From contig DATFFC010000095.1 in the NCBI GenBank assembly GCA_035250505.1, forward strand, positions 1 through 11,145: 11,145 nucleotides of DNA. The letters are read 5' to 3'. The DNA is from DASSBQ01 sp035250505. GTDB taxonomy: Bacteria; Nitrospirota; Nitrospiria; Nitrospirales; Nitrospiraceae. The notes beneath the pieces are model-generated. The model saw nothing but the letters and a program-made list of their open reading frames with translations, ran no database searches and was not told the DNA's origin. Made by a program: the position numbers and the translations under genes. The stretch's first letter is position 1, and every line of letters begins with the position of its first letter. This document shows, piece after piece, positions 8,114-11,145 of this stretch.

Positions 8114-9487
8114 ATGCGGGTGCTGATCGTCGAAGATCAGGAGGACATCCGGGAATTGTTTGGACAGGTGATCAGGTCGCTGGGGCACCAGGTCATGGCC
8201 TGTGCCGACGGGGAAAGCGGGTGGAGGGCGTATGAGAAGGCGCCGTATCAGTTGATCCTCCTCGATTGGGAATTGGGCAGCGGCGGCATGGACGGGTTGC
8301 AGCTCTGCAGAAAGATCCGGGCCGATCGGCGGGGCGACCGTTGCGTGATCGTGATGATCACGGCTCATAATGCGCCGGAGAATCTGAAGGCGGCGCTCCA
8401 GGCCGGCGCGAACGATTACCTCGTCAAGCCGCTTGGGTCCGAATTACTGAGGCTGCGCCTGGGCGTAGCGGAACAGTGGGTAGAAAACCTGACCCGCCGG
8501 TTTGAAGCGGAGGAGAAGGCGCTGGAGTTGGAACGTCGCCTTGCCAACTCGGGACGCTTTTTCGATCTGGTGGGACAGAGCCCCTGTATGACGCGGCTCT
8601 ATACGCAGGTCCAGGAAATCGCCGCCGTCGATTCCACCGTTCTCATCGAAGGGGAAACCGGCACGGGGAAAGAACTGGTCGCCAGAGCCATCCATTCGGC
8701 AAGTCGCCGCAAGGACCAACCCTTTATTGCAGTGAATTGCGCCGGATTCACGGAATCCATTTTGGGCAGCCAACTCTTCGGCCATAAGAAGGGCGCCTTC
8801 ACCGGGGCCATCGATACGCAAGAAGGCGTGTTCGAGGCCGCGCACGGCGGGACCATCTTCCTCGATGAAATCGGGGATGTGCCGCCAGGCGTCCAAACCA
8901 GCCTGTTACGCGTGCTGCAGGAGCGCGAAATCACTCGGCTGGGAGAAGCCAAGCCCAGGAAGGTCGATGTACGCGTTCTGGCCGCCACACATCATCGCTT
9001 GGCGGACGATGTGGAGAAGGGCACCTTCCGCCGCGACCTTCTCTATCGCATTCGCGTCGCCCGGCTCCAAATTGCGCCGTTGCGGGAACGTCCGGATGAT
9101 GTGCCGATCCTGGCGTCCTTCTTCCTCGGCCAGTTCCGATCGATCATGGAAAAGCCGGTCCACCAGATCAGCGATGAAGCTATGAAAGCCCTGACGACCT
9201 ATACGTGGCCCGGGAATGTCCGAGAGCTGAAAAGCGCCATTGAGTCCGCCGTCATCCATTGCAAGGGCTCCGTGATCCAGTACAACGATCTGCCGCCCGA
9301 GATCATTTCACCTGAGGCGCCCACGCCGACAAGGCTCGAGCAGTCTTCGGCTGATGAGAAGAGCCGCATTTTGGTGGCGTTGCGGCAAGCCAACGGCAAT
9401 CGGTCCGAAGCGGCTCGCCTGTTGGGCATGAGCCGCCGGACGTTTTACCGCCGGCTGATTGAATATGACTTGCCGCTGACCATCTGA
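8114..9487 (+). CDS. Sigma-54-dependent response regulator (NtrC-type enhancer-binding protein)
   Basis: This is a transcription activator of about 457 residues with the classical three-part NtrC layout. The receiver domain (1-118) has E7/D8, phospho-acceptor Asp51 in LILLDWE and Lys105 in YLVKP. The AAA+ domain (about 152-385) has Walker A GETGTGKE (180-187), the sigma-54-contacting GAFTGA loop (227-232), Walker B TIFLDE (247-252) and the arginine-finger region FRRDLLYR (305-312). A Fis-type helix-turn-helix ends the protein (about 415-455, NRSEAARLLGMSRRTFYRRL). The intact GAFTGA loop means it should open sigma-54 promoters. Two in-frame ATGs follow GGAGGG (8102-8107). I prefer 8114 (6-base spacing) to 8108 (none); the frame also extends up to a TTG at 8090. 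Co-transcription with the hybrid kinase is likely. A near-consensus -24/-12 site begins 44 bases after its stop and is the obvious candidate target. Confidence 0.96.
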   Translation: MRVLIVEDQEDIRELFGQVIRSLGHQVMACADGESGWRAYEKAPYQLILLDWELGSGGMDGLQLCRKIRADRRGDRCVIVMITAHNAPENLKAALQAGANDYLVKPLGSELLRLRLGVAEQWVENLTRRFEAEEKALELERRLANSGRFFDLVGQSPCMTRLYTQVQEIAAVDSTVLIEGETGTGKELVARAIHSASRRKDQPFIAVNCAGFTESILGSQLFGHKKGAFTGAIDTQEGVFEAAHGGTIFLDEIGDVPPGVQTSLLRVLQEREITRLGEAKPRKVDVRVLAATHHRLADDVEKGTFRRDLLYRIRVARLQIAPLRERPDDVPILASFFLGQFRSIMEKPVHQISDEAMKALTTYTWPGNVRELKSAIESAVIHCKGSVIQYNDLPPEIISPEAPTPTRLEQSSADEKSRILVALRQANGNRSEAARLLGMSRRTFYRRLIEYDLPLTI

Positions 9488-9500
9488 TCGCACCGCAGCC

Positions 9501-9521
9501 GCCGTGTCGATGTGACACGGC
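9501..9521. repeat. Perfect 8-bp inverted repeat after the activator gene
   Basis: GCCGTGTC (9501-9508) and GACACGGC (9514-9521) are exact reverse complements around a 5-base spacer. The repeat starts 13 bases after the activator stop codon. As RNA it would form a stable stem and may end the kinase-activator transcript, but no T run follows. As DNA, the core GTGTC-N5-GACAC looks like a dimer binding site next to the sigma-54 promoter. Its centre is only about 20 bases upstream of the -24 element, closer than most activator sites. Confidence 0.5.
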
Positions 9522-9526
9522 TCCCG

Positions 9527-9547
9527 GCGCTGGCACAGCGCTGGCAC
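9527..9547. repeat. Tandem 10-bp direct repeat at 11-bp period
   Basis: GCGCTGGCAC occurs at 9527-9536 and again at 9538-9547, one helical turn apart. The two TGGC words coincide with the -24 and -12 elements of the proposed sigma-54 promoter. The repeat can also fold as GCGCT-GGCAC-AGCGC (9527-9541). Confidence 0.6.
9531..9546 (+). promoter_or_regulatory. Sigma-54 (-24/-12) promoter for the small-protein/LuxR unit
   Basis: TGGCAC-N5-TGGCA matches the sigma-54 consensus TGGCAC-N5-TTGCA at all but one position. The invariant GG (9532-9533) and GC (9544-9545) are exactly 10 bases apart. Transcription would start near 9557, leaving a leader of about 168 bases before the ATG at 9726. The site lies in the gap directly after a sigma-54 activator gene, which strengthens the call. 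Caution: the match falls inside a 10-bp direct repeat (9527-9536 and 9538-9547), so both elements come from the same repeated word. Confidence 0.65.
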
Positions 9548-9593
9548 ACCTCCGATAGGAACTTTCTTCTGCTGCTACTCTATCCCGTTGAAA

Positions 9594-9713
9594 ATGTGGA
9601 TATGGCGCATCGCCGTGGCTGGCATGAAGCTTGAGATAGAAGCCGGACATGATCACGTACAGACAACACACGGCGGAGAACCAGCACCCCTGAACGCTGA
9701 AGAGCTTGCCTAG
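9594..9713 (+). CDS. Possible small leader ORF (39 codons) in the sigma-54 leader
   Basis: ATG 9594 opens a 39-residue frame beginning MWIWRIAVAGMKLEIE. It ends at TAG 9711-9713, and that stop overlaps the AGGAGG (9712-9717) of the next gene. A later in-frame ATG at 9624 would give 29 residues. The stop-in-Shine-Dalgarno arrangement is typical of translational coupling or leader peptides, and the frame spans most of the leader. Against it, I see no ribosome site before either ATG, and only about half of the third positions are G/C, less than in the certain genes here. I do not recognise the peptide. Confidence 0.25.
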   Translation: MWIWRIAVAGMKLEIEAGHDHVQTTHGGEPAPLNAEELA

Positions 9714-9717
9714 GAGG
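9712..9717 (+). promoter_or_regulatory. Strong Shine-Dalgarno of the 81-residue protein gene
   Basis: AGGAGG, a perfect match, lies 8 bases before the ATG at 9726 and fixes that start. It overlaps the stop codon of the possible leader ORF and sits beside a CCTAGG palindrome (9709-9714), so its accessibility could depend on leader folding or translation. Confidence 0.7.
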
Positions 9718-9725
9718 ATTGCGTC

Positions 9726-9971
9726 ATGACCGTCAAAGGTTTTCTTCTCCAAAATGGAACAGACCGCGAATTCTTGCTGACTATCCAACCATCGGCACAA
9801 GGTCCGTTCGAACGCTTGATCGTCCGTGAGAAGGTGGATGGATATTGGATAGATCTCGGGAGCAATGCCCAAACCTCTTGGCAGGAGCGCAGCCGAGCCA
9901 TTGCCGCCGTCTTCGGCTATCTTCAAGGGTTATGGCAGACGACGCAAAGCATTCCGACAGTGGAACAGTAA
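9726..9971 (+). CDS. Small unknown protein (81 aa), proposed sigma-54 output
   Basis: I do not recognise this protein. It has 81 residues, no signal peptide, no membrane segment and no cysteine, so it should be cytoplasmic. The first half alternates hydrophobic and polar residues (GFLLQN, EFLLTIQP, ERLIVREKVDGYWIDLG) and looks like a small beta sheet. Residues about 51-72 (SWQERSRAIAAVFGYLQGLW) would form an amphipathic helix rich in aromatic residues. It could be a small binding or adaptor protein, but no function can be claimed. The start is secure: AGGAGG lies 8 bases upstream. It is the first gene behind the -24/-12 promoter and is followed after 45 bases by a LuxR-type regulator, so it is probably a regulated product of the kinase-activator system. 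Confidence 0.8.
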   Translation: MTVKGFLLQNGTDREFLLTIQPSAQGPFERLIVREKVDGYWIDLGSNAQTSWQERSRAIAAVFGYLQGLWQTTQSIPTVEQ

Positions 9972-10016
9972 TGAACCGATCCGCCGAGCGGACGAGACAA
10001 CAAGGAGGATGAGGCG

Positions 10017-10343
10017 ATGCTGTACAAAGATGATGAACGACTCAGTGCGTTGCTGGCAAGAGCGGATCGACCGGATCGGGCGGAAGGAAGCGCCGTGGCG
10101 GTGAGCATACCGGCTCGTCGGCATCGGCCGGAGGACTTGACGCCGCGTGAACGGGAGATCCTCGATCAAGTCTGGAGCGGGTGCACCAATCGCTCTATCG
10201 CCCAGCAATTAGGCATCAGCATCAAAACGGTGGAGGCCCATCGCGCGAATATGATGAAGAAGCTGCGCGTGTCCAATACGGCTCAACTGTTGAAGACCGC
10301 GCTCGAATCCGGGTTGCTCGCTGCGGGGATGGAGAGCCGCTGA
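10017..10343 (+). CDS. Stand-alone LuxR-type HTH DNA-binding protein without receiver
   Basis: This 108-residue protein consists of a charged N-terminal arm (1-39, SIPARRHRPEDL) and a LuxR/GerE helix-turn-helix (about 41-103: LTPREREIL, NRSIAQQLGISIKTVEAHRANMMKKLRV). There is no receiver or ligand-binding domain, so its activity is likely set by its amount, as in GerE-like single-domain regulators. AAGGAGG (10002-10008) lies 8 bases before the ATG. It follows the 81-residue protein gene by 45 bases, with no terminator visible between them, so both probably come from the sigma-54 promoter at 9531. Its recognition helix shares SIKTVE-x-HRA with the NarL-type regulator at 2694, suggesting similar DNA targets. 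A strong hairpin begins at its stop codon. It could act as a second-tier activator or as a competitor of full-length regulators. Confidence 0.9.
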   Translation: MLYKDDERLSALLARADRPDRAEGSAVAVSIPARRHRPEDLTPREREILDQVWSGCTNRSIAQQLGISIKTVEAHRANMMKKLRVSNTAQLLKTALESGLLAAGMESR

Positions 10344-10373
10344 GGTATCACCGCGGCAAGCGGTGGTAGCCTC
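10342..10373 (+). terminator. Strong hairpin at the end of the LuxR-type gene
   Basis: GAGG + TATCACCGC pairs with GCGGTGGTA + CCTC around a GGCAA loop. This makes a 13-pair stem with one G-T pair and a single bulged G at 10369. It overlaps the stop codon (10341-10343). No T run follows, so it may act as a Rho-assisted end, an RNA-stabilising stem or an atypical intrinsic terminator. Confidence 0.45.
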
Positions 10374-10460
10374 GGCAGCCGACGCCGCGCCGTCGCCGCT
10401 TCCCGCACCGGCTGTCCGCCCCGCACAACATCACGCTCGCTCCGGCGGTCGGGTTTGCAG

Positions 10461-10466
10461 TATGAT
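10461..10466 (+). promoter_or_regulatory. Possible -10 element of the SnoaL-like gene
   Basis: TATGAT lies 25 bases upstream of the preferred GTG start at 10492 and closely matches the sigma-70 -10 box. No -35 hexamer is evident at 16-18 bases spacing. The same hexamer occurs in two other gaps of this window (1110-1115 and 3410-3415). A transcript from here would be nearly leaderless for the ATG at 10462, which supports the later start. Confidence 0.25.
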
Positions 10467-10491
10467 AGCCAACCCGATCGAGGAGCCGCGA

Positions 10492-10884
10492 GTGATCGAA
10501 CAGAGGATCGAAGAGGTAACCCAAGCCAACCGCGCGTTTTATGAAGCCTTCGAAAGCCTCGATGTCGCCCAGATGGACAAGATCTGGGCGCATCAGGAAT
10601 ATGTCACCTGCATTCATCCCGGCTGGGCCTTGCGCTCCGGCTGGCCCGCCGTCCGCGATTCCTGGGTCTTGATCTTCAACAATACCTTTTCCATGTCGTT
10701 CGAGTTGACCGAGGTCCAGGTGCAAGTGGCCGGAGACATCGGCTGGGTCATCTGCACGGAAAACCTCGCCAGCCGCCAAGGCGACCAACCGATCGAAACC
10801 CGTGTTCTCGCGACGAACTTGTTCGAGCGGATCGGCGACGAGTGGCTGATGATCCATCACCACGGGTCCCCGATCATGGGGTGA
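10492..10884 (+). CDS. SnoaL-like / NTF2-fold protein (DUF4440/SnoaL_3 type)
   Basis: This is a small soluble protein of about 130 residues, the normal size for the NTF2-like cone fold. An N-terminal helix (1-22, ANRAFYEAFESLD) is followed by DKIWAHQEYVTCIHPGW (29-45), the GWPAVRDSW loop-helix (50-58), strands through VQVQVAGDIGWVICTEN (75-91), and the closing strands ATNLFERIGDEWLMIHHHGSP. The two His regions (VTCIHPGW and IHHHGSP) are shared by a bacterial NTF2-like subfamily. Members act as small-molecule isomerases, hydrolases or binding proteins, and the substrate here is unknown. I prefer GTG 10492 because GAGGAG (10480-10485) lies 6 bases upstream and the fold begins there. ATG 10462 would add 10 residues. 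A start at 10363 would add a Pro/Ala-rich stretch encoded by the terminator region and is unlikely. It is probably expressed separately from the LuxR-type gene because of the hairpin between them. Confidence 0.88.
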   Translation: MIEQRIEEVTQANRAFYEAFESLDVAQMDKIWAHQEYVTCIHPGWALRSGWPAVRDSWVLIFNNTFSMSFELTEVQVQVAGDIGWVICTENLASRQGDQPIETRVLATNLFERIGDEWLMIHHHGSPIMG

Positions 10885-11145
10885 ACGCAGAAGTCCGTGG
10901 CGACAGAAGAGACGTGTCGTGTTGCACCGATCAGACGTGCTCACGATCAGTTGCTCAGCTAGTTTCTGCCCGCAGTTGTCCCCTTCCATGATAGGCATGC
11001 TGTGCCGTTCTACATGATATCTACGTCCGCTTCCGCCTTAGCTGGGAAGTGCTAATCAGATCGGCTATCGCCACCTCACCCGCCTGGGTTAAACGGCGAA
11101 TACTCGATAAACTTGCACCGCAGCGGGTTGGCACCGGCGAGTTCG
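10885..11145. other. 261-base tail without a confident gene
   Basis: No complete gene is visible. Two short frames run off the right edge. A minus-strand frame (stop at 11076-11078, 22 codons, ending YSPFNPGG) has mostly G/C third positions. A plus-strand frame is open from 10995, with a possible GTG at 11049, but has poorer codon use. They overlap, so at most one is real, and more sequence to the right is needed to decide. GATCAG occurs twice within 10929-10950. There is no clear promoter or terminator. Confidence 0.5.

Noticed and set aside
7348..8115. 255-residue minus-strand frame at the end of the hybrid kinase
   Set aside because: It is antisense to intact REC and HPt motifs, and its long open length follows from GC-rich codon structure.
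10363..10461. N-terminal extension of the SnoaL-like protein
   Set aside because: It would begin inside the hairpin and encode a low-complexity Ala/Pro stretch; a good ribosome site supports GTG 10492 instead.
11049..11145. Plus-strand partial gene running off the right edge from GTG 11049
   Set aside because: Codon use includes several rare codons, the ribosome site is weak, and an overlapping minus-strand frame has better third-position composition; neither can be confirmed.

Overview
The window is about 11 kb of GC-rich bacterial chromosome. All clear genes lie on the plus strand. Non-ATG starts (GTG, TTG) are common, and the content is dominated by PAS-rich sensor kinases and sigma-54 regulation. 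The style recalls environmental Gram-negatives such as Nitrospira or deltaproteobacterial relatives. That is an impression from codon use and gene types; no marker gene is present to prove it. I see no rRNA, tRNA, CRISPR array or clear mobile element.

Layout: (1) 1-60, probable tail of an upstream gene. (2) 110-1027, an EamA/DMT-family membrane transporter. (3) 1178-3353, an overlapping two-component pair: a soluble double-PAS histidine kinase of the NarX/DesK type and a NarL/FixJ response regulator. (4) 3354-3672, a 319-base non-coding gap with a perfect 12-bp palindrome and a possible promoter. (5) 3673-9487, a giant membrane-anchored hybrid kinase (4 TM, 4 PAS, GAF, HisKA, HATPase, REC, REC, HPt), followed 16 bases later by a sigma-54 enhancer-binding response regulator. 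(6) 9488-9725, a regulatory gap holding a perfect inverted repeat, a near-consensus -24/-12 (sigma-54) promoter and a long leader with a small open frame. (7) 9726-10343, a two-gene unit: an 81-residue unknown protein and a 108-residue stand-alone LuxR-type DNA-binding protein, closed by a strong hairpin. (8) 10492-10884, a SnoaL/NTF2-like small protein. (9) 10885-11145, a tail with no confident gene.

The most interesting reading is a self-contained cascade. The hybrid kinase senses a cue and passes phosphate His-Asp-His (HisKA to REC to HPt) to the adjacent sigma-54 activator. That activator would then drive the -24/-12 promoter just past its own stop codon. The output would be the unknown small protein plus an orphan LuxR-type DNA-binding protein, giving a second regulatory tier. 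The recognition helix of the orphan protein closely matches that of the NarL-type regulator of the first pair, so the two halves of the window may meet at shared target promoters. The wiring is inference from gene order, motifs and promoter match. The domain assignments rest on visible motifs.
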